From: Trichomonas tenax
Taxonomy: Eukaryota; Parabasalia; Trichomonadida; Trichomonadidae
Direction of reading: 5' to 3'
Assembly (NCBI GenBank): GCA_023091735.1
Contig: JALKBU010000729.1
Coordinates: 1-26,565 of the forward strand
DNA length: 26,565 nt
In this document: piece by piece, positions 1-9,603 of the stretch
Position numbering within the stretch: position 1 is the first letter of the stretch
How the letters are laid out: each line of letters starts with the position of its first letter
Program-made: the position numbers and the translations under genes
The notes under the pieces: generated by a model
The model's input: only the letters and a program-made list of their open reading frames with translations
What the model was told of the DNA's origin: nothing
The model's database searches: none

Positions 1-127
1 TAATATATTAATATCAAAAGTGAAAATGTAATGTGTATTAAAAATTGAATCAATAAGTGGGTTCTTGTTAGGGCCTGGTTTGGCCACTCGAGGGCTTTGG
101 AAGTATCAGGCCGACCTCGCCATGCAT

Positions 128-386
128 TGAATCATGCTTCTGTTGAATAGGCATCTGGATGCATCTCTGCAAGATCACCAGGTCATCCTTCACTATGAGG
201 CCACAACTACTCATCAATGAAGTCTTCTTTGGCTTCCAACATTGAGTTCAATACATTTGAACCTATTGACACTTTTCCATTTTTCCCGCCAAACACGTCA
301 CTTTCCTTTATTTTGACATTCTGACTTTACATGTTAAAATAAGCTACATGTCAGAAAAGCACGTTGTTCTATTTTGTCCCAGTCCC
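128..386 (+). repeat. Left arm of ~260 bp inverted repeat
   Basis: This segment returns as its reverse complement at 25718-25978 with scattered substitutions and a few 1-3 base indels. Similarity begins around TGAATC(A/G)TGCTTCTG and ends at TTTGTCCCAGTCCC; flanking bases on both sides are unrelated. No terminal inverted repeats are visible within the unit. In one frame it reads like a short coding stretch (ATGAGGCCACAACTACTC onward), but this copy is frameshifted relative to the other. It is probably a fragment of a dispersed genomic repeat; the full-length parent is not in the window. Confidence 0.9.
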
Positions 387-521
387 TTAAAATATATTGT
401 TTAATTAATAATCTAAATTCTTATTGTTATGATTTATGTATAGTTTCCTATAAATTTGTAAAAATAAAAAATATTCTTATTTGTTATGAAAAAATTAATA
501 AATTTGTTCTTCTAATAAATA

Positions 522-782
522 ATGACATACATAGAACAAGATATTCTTAACTTATAACAAGAACAATTTAATGAAATTTTCATTGGTGGAAATCCTAAAG
601 TAGATGATGAAGAAAATGTTAAATATAAATTATATATGATTTATAAAAGTCTTTTGAAAATTACCGGATGTGCTCATGAAAATATTTCTGGTCTAAAACG
701 TGCTAAGAAAAATAAAGTTATAACTATCTTAAATAATATCATATTAAAACTTAACGAATGTGATTTGGTGTTACATGCTTGA
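522..782 (+). pseudogene. Small ORF with in-frame stop, probable Maverick-associated remnant
   Basis: From ATG 522 there is one reading frame of 87 codons ending at TGA 780-782, interrupted only by TAA at 555-557 (codon 12). The part after the stop is lysine- and asparagine-rich and helical, for example residues around YKLYMIYKSLLKITG. I do not recognise the product. It lies 140 bp from two other small ORFs that look like Maverick/Polinton structural genes, so I infer that it belongs to the same degraded element. A start downstream of the TAA is not offered by an ATG until well into the frame, which favours a broken gene. Confidence 0.45.
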
Positions 783-920
783 TTTATTCCTGAAATATAC
801 AACTATAATAAATAGCAGTAGTATTAATCCCATTTAATAAAAATAAAATATTATTTTTGGACCAATATTTTAATATAATATTGGGCTGCGACAATTTGAC
901 AATTGTTGCGCGTATATTTT

Positions 921-1190
921 TTAACGTTTTAGTTTAGAAACAACCCATGAACCAACATCAGATATAACATCATTTGTATTTATCACAGATTTTCTCTCAC
1001 CATTATTATTCACATCAAAATCAATACCAACTTTTGGTAAATTTTCCTTAACTTTATTACCGAATTGAGCACCAAATGAACTTGCTACAGGTTTAACAAC
1101 ATTATTTGTTAACCAATTAAACCCAGATTTAATTCCACGACCAATTTTCTTAGCAACATCTTTTAGTTTTTTCCAAAATCCCCAAGCCAT
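921..1190 (-). CDS. Small basic amphipathic protein, Maverick minor-capsid-like
   Basis: This 89-residue ORF begins MAWGFWKKLKDVAKKIGRG, a tryptophan- and lysine-rich segment that would form a strongly amphipathic membrane-active helix, followed by a second aromatic/basic stretch (GFNWLTNNVVKPV) and a polar middle. Small proteins of this shape occur beside capsid genes in Polintons/Mavericks and recall the lytic helix of adenovirus-type minor capsid proteins; this is an analogy, not a proven homology. It is divergent from the capsid-like ORF at 1230/1251, with only about 40-60 bp between the two starts, suggesting a shared bidirectional promoter. The frame is intact. Function is inferred from shape and neighbourhood only. 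Confidence 0.5.
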   Translation of the reverse strand: MAWGFWKKLKDVAKKIGRGIKSGFNWLTNNVVKPVASSFGAQFGNKVKENLPKVGIDFDVNNNGERKSVINTNDVISDVGSWVVSKLKR

Positions 1191-1229
1191 TTTAATTATA
1201 AATAAAATTTGAAATTAATACCATTATTT

Positions 1230-1505
1230 ATGTTTTTTATTTTATTTAAAATGAATTCAGCATTTAATACAAGGCTAAATAATATCAACAATTTACAGGG
1301 TAATGTTGCACAATACTTTGAAAATCTTAAAACCCTGGTACAAATTAATGATGGTACTAGAAGTTTTCAATTAAGCACAGTTGATTGCCATGACCAATCG
1401 GCACCATTTACCGAAGGACAAGAGACAAGAATTGCTATAACACATTCTGATTTTGATAACACACAATTGTCAGATGGATTTTTTACATTTAATGTTAAGT
1501 CATTC
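1230..1505 (+). pseudogene. Truncated Maverick capsid-like ORF, cut by transposon insertion
   Basis: Two in-frame ATGs are possible, at 1230 and 1251; the second gives the more soluble N-terminus beginning MNSAFNTRLNN and is my preference. The frame runs only to TTC 1503-1505. The next codon, TAA at 1506-1508, belongs to the terminal repeat of the inserted element, so the protein is cut after about 85 residues. The sequence is polar and beta-strand-rich (QINDGTRSFQLSTVDC, ETRIAITHSDF), compatible with the N-terminus of a jelly-roll capsid protein. The frame continues past the far end of the insertion at 4590 for only about six codons before a stop, so the gene was probably already decaying or lost its 3' part separately. 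Confidence 0.5.
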
Positions 1506-2277
1506 TAAGGATGTCGTTTTGGAAGATTATTATGACTTGGGAAAAAAATGACAAAGTAAGAAGATTTTTTGGAAAATAAAAGTGGCATTTATTTAAGGGG
1601 TAGTAATAAATAAAGAGGGATAGTATAATAAGTTGCAACTAAAATAGGCTATTTGCATCCTGATTACCTATCTAGCATATGGTAAACGTTTTAATGGGTT
1701 TTTGTTACTAATCAGATCAAGATCTGACCCAAAATATTGGAAAACTCCGAATTTTACAGATTTTCGTATGCCGAACATTGAGTATTTGATGTTGCTTTGC
1801 GAATTTCTGAAATTTTTAAAACATATTCGTGAGTTTTTTTATAAGATTGCGTGCTTCTGGAACTTATGACAGTGTGCTGCAAGGCTCGATCCAGCGGATT
1901 GTAGGCTTCAAGAAAAAGGCCAATAGATCTGTAGAGATTTGAATTTTCGATGTTTTGGAGATCTAGTTGAAATTTTGGGTGCTCTGATTGAAGAGATTGC
2001 CATCACTTGATGATGGCTTGCAGAATCGAGTGAAAAATAAACATTGTTGTGAACAAAAGGAAGATCATTCAAGAATCTTCCAAAATTATGAAAAAAAAAT
2101 CTATCGTTCAATGGCTTTTTCCAATTTGATTACAAATTATATCAGCAGTAGTATTACGCAAAAATGATTTTTTCATATCGTTGCCATTCAATAATTGGAA
2201 CCATGGGGCTATTTTAAGACCAATATGAATAAATCATTCAAAAATCTTCCTTCCATCTTAAATCTTCACCTCTCAAA

Positions 2278-2358
2278 ATTCTCCAAATTGAAAATAATAA
2301 AGGGACATTTATTATAGGGGTAAAACTGCATTATAAAGGGTAAGGATGTTGTTTTGGA
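2278..2358 (+). repeat. Internal second copy of transposon end
   Basis: TAAGGATGTTGTTTTGGAAAA at about 2341-2361 repeats the outer terminal motif at 1506 with one change in the first 18 bases. Immediately before it, the stretch at about 2290-2340 (GAAAATAATAAAGGG.CATTTATTATAGGGGTA) resembles the stretch at about 1572-1620 that follows the outer terminus. This suggests that the element is composite: two copies joined, or a deletion/duplication near the left end. The unit 2341-4582 could be an element in its own right, but no target duplication is visible at its left edge. Confidence 0.5.
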
Positions 2359-2581
2359 AAATTATTCACTAAATTTTCCAAAACAGGGAAAAGTAGCTCT
2401 GTTCGAAAATAGCGTACCATCCAAACATTGTATATAGCATCACAGGCATTATTAGGTGGCAATGGATTAATTAAACATGTGTTTTTGAGGGGTAAAATCA
2501 TGAGATCTTTAGCAATTTATAAGCATGCGGCTGTTATACGCAAAGTCCGTTATTTTTTTACTCAATACGCACATTTTCCTC

Positions 2582-2602
2582 GCGTTCCGCTTTGCGGAAC
2601 GC
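2582..2602. other. Perfect 9 bp hairpin, GC-rich
   Basis: GCGTTCCGC, loop TTT, GCGGAACGC forms a perfect stem. A second GC-rich self-complementary stretch follows at about 2616-2636 (GAGGGCCGAAGCCCCTC). Both stand out against AT-rich surroundings and lie inside the transposon-like element. They could be structural sites of the element or part of a nested repeat. Confidence 0.6.
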
Positions 2603-2976
2603 TCCGTTTTATTGGGAGGGCCGAAGCCCCTCTCAAACCCACCCCTGTACAATCATCCACCAAAACAGAATTGATTGTCACATTTTTTATTTGAATGCTT
2701 GACATTTTTTAGATGCCGGCACAATCAATATAGCTATTTTGTGGCAAAAAATATTTGAACACGCACAAAATTCTTAAGTGCGTATAATTCTGAGTGCCCA
2801 CACTTTATAGGGTATACAAAATTGAAAAGGTCTGGTCGACTTTCAGAACTTATTTGGCCTGTGCGTACTATCAATCATACGCACCATACAAAAAATTCAG
2901 TGAGTTTTAAAATTGAAGAAGCATTATAGATTATTGATAGGAAAGTAATATATTTTATGACTAATTCTATGGCAAG

Positions 2977-3204
2977 AGCTATTATGAAGTATATTTACCG
3001 TTTAATGAAACTTCCATTTTAACTTTGTCTGCCTCTGATAAGAAAATTATTTTTACCCAGTTTCACAATACTTTAGCCACGGGTCTAAAGCAGGGAGGTC
3101 AGGAATTTTGATTAAAGTTTGGTTGTTCGAAACATCGTTGGTGCGTTTTTTCCTTTTTTGAGTCACCTTTCTGTCAACAAGATTTTTATTTCACCATAGA
3201 ATAA
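2977..3204 (+). pseudogene. Decayed ORF inside the transposon-like element
   Basis: In the frame starting at 2977 the sequence reads as a plausible protein fragment (SYYEVYLPFNETSILTLSA, then FHNTLATGLKQGGQEF), hits one TGA, and continues with a cysteine/aromatic-rich run (FGCSKHRWCVFSFFESPFC) to TAA 3202-3204. The composition is much less AT-driven than neighbouring non-coding DNA. I do not recognise the family; a transposon-encoded protein is the natural guess from location. Confidence 0.35.
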
Positions 3205-4101
3205 AAATTGTGAATGTTGAATTGTGTTGTAGTGGTTTAGTTAATGCTAAAGATTATATATGCTATTGGTTCGATTCCTGAAAGACCCTTTTATTTTTGT
3301 TTTCTTTTTCATTTTGTCGAAAAAAATATATTTTAAATTCAATGAAATGCATTATATATAAGATATACATGGTATATTGATGTCAAAAAATACCATATCC
3401 TGCTCATCCGGTAGGAAAATTATATATTGAATTTTATTATTAGTTCATTTATCATGCTATTAATTGAATATCATTTCTCCATAGTCAATGGATACTATTT
3501 ATATTATTAGTTAAAATGACTCAAATATGCTGAAAAAATTTCTCTGATCAAAACAAAAGATCTACTTTTTTTAAACATTTAAAAGGCAGAAAAAGAAATC
3601 CGAATAATGACTTGGATTTTATAATTATTACATAACGAATGCTGATTGAGCAAATCGTTAAAATAGACATTTTCAATTTTTTTCATTCATTTTTGAAAAA
3701 CGCTAGATTAAGGAGTATTACATAGTGAAAATGTTCCACATTATGAAAATATTTAATTTCAAATACTACCAAATGAATTACATTAAAGTTTTTACTAAGA
3801 TCTGATATGATAATTTATTTATATATTGCTTTAGTAGTTATAATTAAGCAAATGATTCCTTGTATGATACTAATAACAATGAGAAAATTAAATTTACATG
3901 AATAAGCGTAATCATCATTATTTTGTGAAAATCATCAGTAAAATTTCAACGTTTTTTTGGATTTGATTGATGTTCTGTGTATGGAGGTGCTAGAATTCGC
4001 CTGTATTTCGTGATTCTGCACTCAAATATGAGAAATTATTGTTTTTCGTGATTGAATAATTTTAGACCTAAAATTGTTAACGGTATGATAATATTTTTAT
4101 T

Positions 4102-4495
4102 ACAGAAGTGGATAGTGTATACAATTTATTTGGAGAACCCGAAGTCAAAATTAATGATCATCGTATGAATTTCTGAGATATGAAGAAATTACATAATTTA
4201 TGAGCTGATTTTTTGAAGTTTATTGGTACTCATGTATTGCATGGTATACGTTAATTCATGCGGAAAAGCCTCAGCTAGCAGTTTACATATGAGTTTGGGG
4301 TAAACACTGTTGAACCATCCATTAAAAAATGAATCCGACAATATGACATGTAAACACTCAAAAGGCAGGGAGTGGCTAAAGTATTGTGAAGCTGGGTATT
4401 TTACAAATCGCAAGTGCGTAACGGTTTTACGTATGTCCAAAAAATACGCCATTGGAAAATGCGTAAGTGCCGCATACTTAGCAATTTACAAAAAA
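4102..4495 (+). pseudogene. Decayed ORF near the right end of the transposon-like element
   Basis: One frame from 4102 keeps protein-like character (VYNLFGEPEVKINDHRMNF, ADFLKFIGTHVLHGI, FTYEFGVNTVEPSIKK) while being broken by seven or so stops, of which more than half are TGA. TGA in place of TGG is what G-to-A decay of tryptophan codons would give, and Trp would suit several of the positions. It may be the remains of the element's transposase, but I see no diagnostic DDE motif. No intact product can be made. Confidence 0.35.
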
Positions 4496-4682
4496 AAAAA
4501 TACAAAAAATAATCGTCGCTTGGAACATGAATTTTGAGGCGTTTTTGCATTTTCCTAAGGCTCTTCCAAAACGACATCCTTAGTCATTCAAAATTGTTGT
4601 GCTCCTATAACGAGCAAAACAACCAACAAATAATTAGTATTACCCCCTTATTAATTTTTATAGACCCTTTATAAGTTCATTC

Positions 4683-6071
4683 ATGGAAAATGAAAATGAA
4701 TTCGAACAATCTGATTGTTTAATGTTGCCAAAAATGAGTAAAAAAGAACTAAATGAAGAAATATCGTATGGTTCAATGGATTTAGAAGCAAATCATGAAA
4801 AAATATTGTTGAATTTCCAAAAATTCGAGACTTGTTTAAAATCAGATGACATAAATTCGGCAGCTGGTTATTTAAAGCTCATTTGTAACTACAATTCTGG
4901 TTTAACGCATTTTTATATGGAATCAATTAATTTTCTTCTTAATAAAGAATTCATAAAAATGATTGAAAAACTGATTAGCGATCAGACAAATGACTTTTAT
5001 ATTAATATTCTTTCATCAATCAGACAAATAACTTCAATCAATGATTTTGCAATTCTAATTTCAGAATCAATTATATTTGAACATTCATTTGATATATTAA
5101 ATGACTTTATTGGTTATGCAAGCAAAGATATAAGAATTATATTAGATTTTCTTGAATCTTTATCGCAATTTCATAACATTGCACTAATGATATTCAAAAA
5201 AGGAATTTTAAGTCATATTGATCGTATTACAAATACAGATGTATCAATTGAACTGATAGAAATAGTTTCATTTTTTTGTTCAAAATATTTCCCAAATTTA
5301 TTTAAACAAGAATTCTCAATGATACAATCTGTAAGTATACTACGTGTCCTTGAATCAATATTTAGTCATTGCCTTGATATAGACGTTCAATCTTCACAAT
5401 CAATTATGTTGAATTTAATTTCAACATTTTTAGAGTGCTCAGAAAATAAATCTGTGAGCAAATTAATTCTCACAATGAGTATTTGCAAAATAGTCGCAGA
5501 GGATTTAGAAATATTTAACCCTAGAACAAAATTATTTGCAATTCAACTAATATGCATCAATTTTGAGAATAATGAATTGACTGACTACTTAGTGAACTTG
5601 GCTCATAGTATTAATATAAATTTACTGAATGATATGTTAGAAAATGGAGATGAAATGATGAAAAATAGCGTTCTTAAGCTGTTTTCATTCTTATTTAAAT
5701 ACATTGACGATTTGGCTGATCATGAAGCAGGAGAATGTTCTTTTCTAATGGTTAATAAGCTCTACCCATTCTTTCCGGTGGAATCGAAAAAGATAGCAAT
5801 TGATTGCTTAATGTCTGGATATAAGCATTCGAAAACAAATGAATTCAAAAAACTTTGGTTCATGAACGAATTATTCGTTGAAGGCGTTCAACATATTTGC
5901 ATGGATTACTTAGATAGCGATATTGATGAAAATTATAGGAACTTTATTCAAGATATTTTTGACCTATGTGATGAAGGCACAGAAATGTATTACACAATTT
6001 TACCATATGTCGAAAGTGGAATAATTCAGGAGAATCAAAAACCTTATATCAAGTTTTCAGTAGATGACTGA
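4683..6071 (+). CDS. Armadillo/HEAT-like helical repeat protein
   Basis: This intact 462-residue protein is acidic at its N-terminus and then almost entirely built from paired amphipathic helices of about 35-45 residues (for example NFLLNKEFIKMIEKLIS, IRIILDFLESLSQFHNI, QSIMLNLISTFLEC, LTDYLVNLAHSINI), the pattern of armadillo/HEAT solenoids. No signal peptide or membrane segment is seen. Such solenoids are protein-interaction scaffolds; no partner can be named. The start fits ATG 4683, preceded closely by TTCATTC, which resembles the trichomonad initiator, and by CCCTTT just upstream. Codon use is AT-rich. It begins 100 bp downstream of the transposon-like insertion. The fold is inferred from periodicity, not from a specific signature. 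Confidence 0.75.
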   Translation: MENENEFEQSDCLMLPKMSKKELNEEISYGSMDLEANHEKILLNFQKFETCLKSDDINSAAGYLKLICNYNSGLTHFYMESINFLLNKEFIKMIEKLISDQTNDFYINILSSIRQITSINDFAILISESIIFEHSFDILNDFIGYASKDIRIILDFLESLSQFHNIALMIFKKGILSHIDRITNTDVSIELIEIVSFFCSKYFPNLFKQEFSMIQSVSILRVLESIFSHCLDIDVQSSQSIMLNLISTFLECSENKSVSKLILTMSICKIVAEDLEIFNPRTKLFAIQLICINFENNELTDYLVNLAHSININLLNDMLENGDEMMKNSVLKLFSFLFKYIDDLADHEAGECSFLMVNKLYPFFPVESKKIAIDCLMSGYKHSKTNEFKKLWFMNELFVEGVQHICMDYLDSDIDENYRNFIQDIFDLCDEGTEMYYTILPYVESGIIQENQKPYIKFSVDD

Positions 6072-6155
6072 AACATCATCATTATGCAAAACATATCTGT
6101 AGAAGTCTTATGTCTTTATTTATTGAATTCTTTGAAGAAATGTTGAAATTGTTGA

Positions 6156-6578
6156 ATGAAATTTCAAAATTTAAAATCATCAGTTTTAGATGAAAGGGAA
6201 ATGATGCAGTCTCTATCTAAATCTTTTATCATGACAAAAACTGGTAATGAGTGAAAGAAAATGATTAAAATTACAAATTCATCATTTTTGAAAATGTTTG
6301 CTGCTGAACTCATTTTCAAAAGATATCCAATAGAGCATATTTGTTTAGTTGGAGAAAAAAACCTTGAAAACGTTTCCTAAATTATTCAATCATTAATTGA
6401 TCAATTAGCACGAAATTCATACAAAATCTAAAATGATCTCTTCAATTATAGTCAAAGAGTAACATTAAATGCAGCTAATAGCTTACAAAATTTTATATAT
6501 TATTTTAACAATAAGCAATGATTATGAAAGAATTGGAGAATAATTAAAATAAGAGGAATCAAGAAGTCTCATATGTAA
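6156..6578 (+). pseudogene. Possible decayed helical-protein gene
   Basis: From ATG 6156 one frame stays protein-like to about 6530 while broken by stops, including TGA 6252-6254 and several TAA/TGA later. Readable segments include SFLKMFAAELIFKRYPIEH and VTLNAANSLQNFIYYF, which look helical. It follows the armadillo-like gene on the same strand by about 85 bp and may be a decayed relative, but the similarity is only in helical character. It could also be chance open frame in AT-rich DNA. Confidence 0.3.
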
Positions 6579-6622
6579 AATAAGGCCGAATTATGAAAAG
6601 TATAATTTAAATTTTAAGATAG

Positions 6623-7348
6623 TTAATCGACAACTTCGTAATCAAGGTCCTTCAAAGCCTGCTTCAGCTTTGGGATCTGCTTGTCGTTGTATGATGTGAT
6701 GTTCTTGATTGACTCTGCGATGTCATGAGCAATTTTACGTTGCTCAGCAGCGAGTTTTTGACGTTCAGCGGCTGCGGTGCCTAATATCGTTGTGAGTTGA
6801 TCAATGAATTTGTCCTCATACTCATGAAGAGATGAAGAGTATGTTTGTAAAGATTTTTCAAGCGCTGCCTTTGTCTCTGCCTCCTTTGCCTCAGCATTTC
6901 TAACACTCTCCTCTGCTGTGAGTCTGTACGGTGATCCTGTCTGCTGCTTCTCTAGGAATTCTCTCGCTTGAACTAATTCTTGCGCTGCTTTGTTGTGTTG
7001 TTCCACAATTGCGAAGTGCTCTTTGTGTGCCTTCACGAACTCCTTGTGATCCGCTTTCAGCGGGCCGAGAACTTCAGGCAGTGTAGAAATACGCTGGAAA
7101 CATTCGTTCATGGCTTTGACTTGCTGTTTCATTGAAACGCCGATTGGCTTGAGTACATTGGAGATCGCTGGGTTCTGGCCTTTGACGAAGCAGTCGTATG
7201 GCTCACCGAAGGCTTTATCCATCGAATCGATGATTTCTTTCTCGTTTTTTGACATCCTCTTCAGGGCATCGACGACATCATCGAACTCTGGATAAGCGCC
7301 GATGACATCCATCACTTTTGCCATAGCTTTCTTAAGAAGAAAGGTCAT
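6623..7348 (-). CDS. BAR-domain-like coiled-coil protein
   Basis: This 241-residue soluble protein has no signal peptide and is nearly all helix, with heptad-rich stretches around residues 95-145 (LKADHKEFVKAHKEHFAIV) and 150-240. The arrangement of three long helices with a conserved-looking loop (FGEPYDCFVKG, residues ~47-57) suits the AH/BAR superfamily, which bends or senses membranes in endocytosis and cortex remodelling; BAR-like proteins are numerous in trichomonads. The start ATG follows an AT-rich leader. The gene is clearly richer in G and C, especially at third codon positions, than its neighbours, which in trichomonads often goes with high expression. A generic coiled-coil protein is the main alternative. 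Confidence 0.6.
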   Translation of the reverse strand: MTFLLKKAMAKVMDVIGAYPEFDDVVDALKRMSKNEKEIIDSMDKAFGEPYDCFVKGQNPAISNVLKPIGVSMKQQVKAMNECFQRISTLPEVLGPLKADHKEFVKAHKEHFAIVEQHNKAAQELVQAREFLEKQQTGSPYRLTAEESVRNAEAKEAETKAALEKSLQTYSSSLHEYEDKFIDQLTTILGTAAAERQKLAAEQRKIAHDIAESIKNITSYNDKQIPKLKQALKDLDYEVVD

Positions 7349-8101
7349 TTATTTTTTTGATTTATTGTAAAATCGATCGATAGATATAAACCTCTCAATT
7401 TTCATCTTTTTTGACACTTTTTATATAAATATTTGTCATTGATTTCATATTATTTAGTAATTGCATCCATTTTTCTATTGTTTTATCATCATTTTTTGCG
7501 ATTTTGGGTTTTTGTCTTGTAAATTAAGAACTCCATCTTCAATTTTTCATAAAACCTATACCGATCAATGATTAAGGAATGGAAATTATTGATTTTATTA
7601 ACAAATACAAGTATATATTGTATTAATACAGGTTAAATTGTATCTTTACTTGTTTTTATTAATTTTTTGGTGTCAAAATTAACTATCATCTGTCAAAAAT
7701 TATGTCAAATGACAAAAAATTATAGAAAAAAATTATGTCATTTCTCCAAAAACTCTGGAATCAGATGTTCATTATTGATAATTTCAATTTAATGTCAAGT
7801 TTTAATATGTTCTATAAAATATTGAAATATATAAAACATTACCTGCTTCTCACTCTTTAAGGTTATGTCTTGGAGCAAAAAGTTTAAATATGCCCTATTA
7901 TGTAAATTCAATGTGAGCATTATTTGGTGAAAGATATCCATAGACCTGAATAAATCAACTGTTCGTGCAAAATAAAAAGATTCTTTATTAAAGAAGCATT
8001 TAACAAACAGAAAATACTACTATAAATATTTCGAACTCAAAGTTACTATTATATCTAATCTCATCAGTCTTTTCCCCTTTGGATTTCATGGATATCTTTG
8101 A
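7349..8101. other. Intergenic, no gene seen
   Basis: AT-rich DNA with no convincing open frame on either strand. It contains the upstream region of the minus-strand BAR-like gene and the downstream region of the decayed gene at 8102. A TGTCAAAA motif recurs around 7675-7740. Nothing else stands out. Confidence 0.6.
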
Positions 8102-8640
8102 TTAAGGGCCCACAGGAGCACCTAAAAAATAATCATAAGGATGCATCTTATAGGAAAACATTAATGCTGCTGCGAAATGAAACTGTTTGATTCAGTAAGT
8201 TTGATGCATAATAAAAACATTTTCAGGATTTGATTCCATAAACAAATTTGTAATATCAATGTTTTTTTGCTGAGAAATATTTTGGAATCGTAAAATCTTT
8301 AACACTGAAATGGTAAATTGCTCCATCTACTTTTTCCATTGTATCTGGTAATAAAAGCTTCTCAACTGAACTATCTGATATAAATCCAAGATAATCATAA
8401 TGCCATTGATATCCATCTGGTAAAAACATGATACAAATGGTTCTTTTTTAAAATCATAATACTCTCCAATTACTATATCACCATTGAACAATGTGCATTT
8501 GATCTTAGGATTGACAATTCCATTACAAGGATCTACAGCCAATGCTGTAGAATCTTTTACAATAAGTAAAAATTTTACAACACATTTGTCAGACAAACAT
8601 TTCTTGGAAACTTGTCGTTTTAGAAGAGAAAATAATCATA
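8102..8640 (-). pseudogene. Decayed gene of unknown function, probably secreted or luminal product
   Basis: Read on the minus strand, coding sense passes between frames: CLSDKC and ALAVDPCNGIVNPKIKC then GEYYDFKKEPF to about 8430, a jump into FLPDGYQWHYDYLGFIS and VDGAIYHFSVKDFTIPKYF to about 8270, then a third frame giving FAAALMFSYKMHPYDYFLG before TAA at 8102-8104. At least two or three frameshifts are therefore present. The paired cysteines and lack of charged coiled coil suggest an exported protein. A possible start lies near 8635-8665 but is also out of frame. I do not recognise the family. The coherent sense across frames makes a dead gene more likely than chance. Confidence 0.55.
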
Positions 8641-8876
8641 TGATTTGATAATACAAGTTTTCATTCATTTTTCACTGTGGTATTTTTTGACAAAAGTGAT
8701 GCATTTTGAATGGTTTACAAAAAGTTACTTTTGTAAAATGGTTCACTTTAAGATGAGTGAATTTAATAAATTCACAAAAATAAATTATTTTTTTAATATT
8801 ATATCCGTGATGATACTTTGTAAAGAAAATATTCAAATAAAAAAAATTAAATTGATTCAATTCACAAAATTAGATA

Positions 8877-9082
8877 CTGAAGAATATTCTGTTGTGGATG
8901 TCATACGCTCTATGAATCTGTATTGCTGTCATATAATTGATGCTTCTGCAAGCTCATGCAGCGGAGTTAGCCATTAAGGAGGCCAACATTTTAAAAAAAA
9001 TGATTTTTTTGTGATAAAACCTTCGAATTTTACCGAAGATATATTTGGAAAAGTGAAACCACAGGGACATGCTAAAAGTTAA
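8877..9082 (+). pseudogene. Short decayed coding remnant
   Basis: Protein-like pieces appear in alternating plus-strand frames: LQAHAAELAIKEANIL at 8943-8990 and, after an A8 run at 8993-9000, NDFFVIKPSNFTEDIFGK and on to TAA 9080-9082. The change of frame sits exactly at the homopolymer. The upstream open frame from 8645 is AT-driven and not convincing. The parent gene is not recognised. Confidence 0.3.
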
Positions 9083-9136
9083 GACAAAAAGTTCCAGGAA
9101 AGTACAATAATAATATTGAATATTTACTAAAGATCA

Positions 9137-9603
9137 TTAATATTTTGCACCATTACTTTTCAGTAATTCAATGATGTTATCTTGTTCTTCAACATATAAT
9201 GCAGTTTTTCCATTTGTAGATCTTGCATTTACTTAGATATTTGGTTGTTGTAATAACCATCTACAAATCTCATATCTGTTATAATCTGCTGCTGTTATTA
9301 ATGTTGTATAGCCATCATTCTTTGGTGAATTTATATCCATTCCTTGAAGTTTTGCAAAATATTGCACCCCTTCAAGATTACCCTTTGAGATAAACCAGCT
9401 CAGGATATTCCTTCCATACTGACCTTTATAAAGGTAATCAGATCCAAATTCTGCTAATATTTTAGCGAGAGGAAAATTATTATTTTCTCCAGCTTTTGTT
9501 AAAATGTTATTTCATCCTTTTTAACCATATCATATTTGTTTTGGACAGCAAAAATGCAAACATCTTTGTCATTTGCCATTGCTGACGTAACAAAACTTGT
9601 CAT
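9137..9603 (-). pseudogene. Ankyrin-repeat protein, broken by one frameshift and one stop
   Basis: From the ATG at 9601-9603 the minus strand reads a short N-terminus (MTSFVTSAMANDKDVCIF), shifts frame near 9505-9515, then continues with FPLAKILAEFGSDYLYKG, a repeat with NILSWFISKGNLEGVQYF, another with DGYTTLITAADYNRYEICRW, and NGKTALYVEEQDNIIELL ending at TAA 9137-9139. The G-x-T-x-L-x-x-A-A helix-turn-helix pattern identifies ankyrin repeats, about three of them. TAA at 9233-9235 interrupts the third. Ankyrin proteins are a very large trichomonad family used as interaction scaffolds. With only two lesions the loss looks recent, or a base-calling error could contribute. Confidence 0.8.

Larger units (their letters stand above)
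1506..4582. mobile_element. 3.08 kb DNA-transposon-like element with 21 bp TIRs
   Basis: The left end TAAGGATGTCGTTTTGG (repeat 1506-1526) is matched perfectly for 21 bases by the reverse complement at 4562-4582. GTCATTC occurs immediately outside both ends (1499-1505 and 4583-4589), which reads as a 7 bp target-site duplication, or 8 bp AGTCATTC if the terminal A at 4582 is counted as target. The insertion lies in a capsid-like ORF. The interior has no intact transposase; it holds at least two decayed plus-strand reading frames (2977-3204, 4102-4495), another open but stop-interrupted stretch around 1835-2170, a perfect hairpin at 2582-2602 and a second copy of the terminal motif at 2341. 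I cannot assign the superfamily; the TSD length is near hAT (8 bp) and MULE (9-11 bp) values without matching either cleanly. Confidence 0.75.

Noticed and set aside
3222..3290. tRNA-like stretch with a GGTTCGATTCC B-box and a T-run after it
   Set aside because: D-arm pairing is mostly wobble, acceptor pairing is 4 of 7, the anticodon stem fails and the variable region is missing. At best a tRNA relic.
8645..8977. Plus-strand open frame of 110 codons, and a minus-strand frame in the same place
   Set aside because: Composition is driven by AT-rich DNA with no domain or membrane logic; only the last part (8877 onward) looks like coding remnant.
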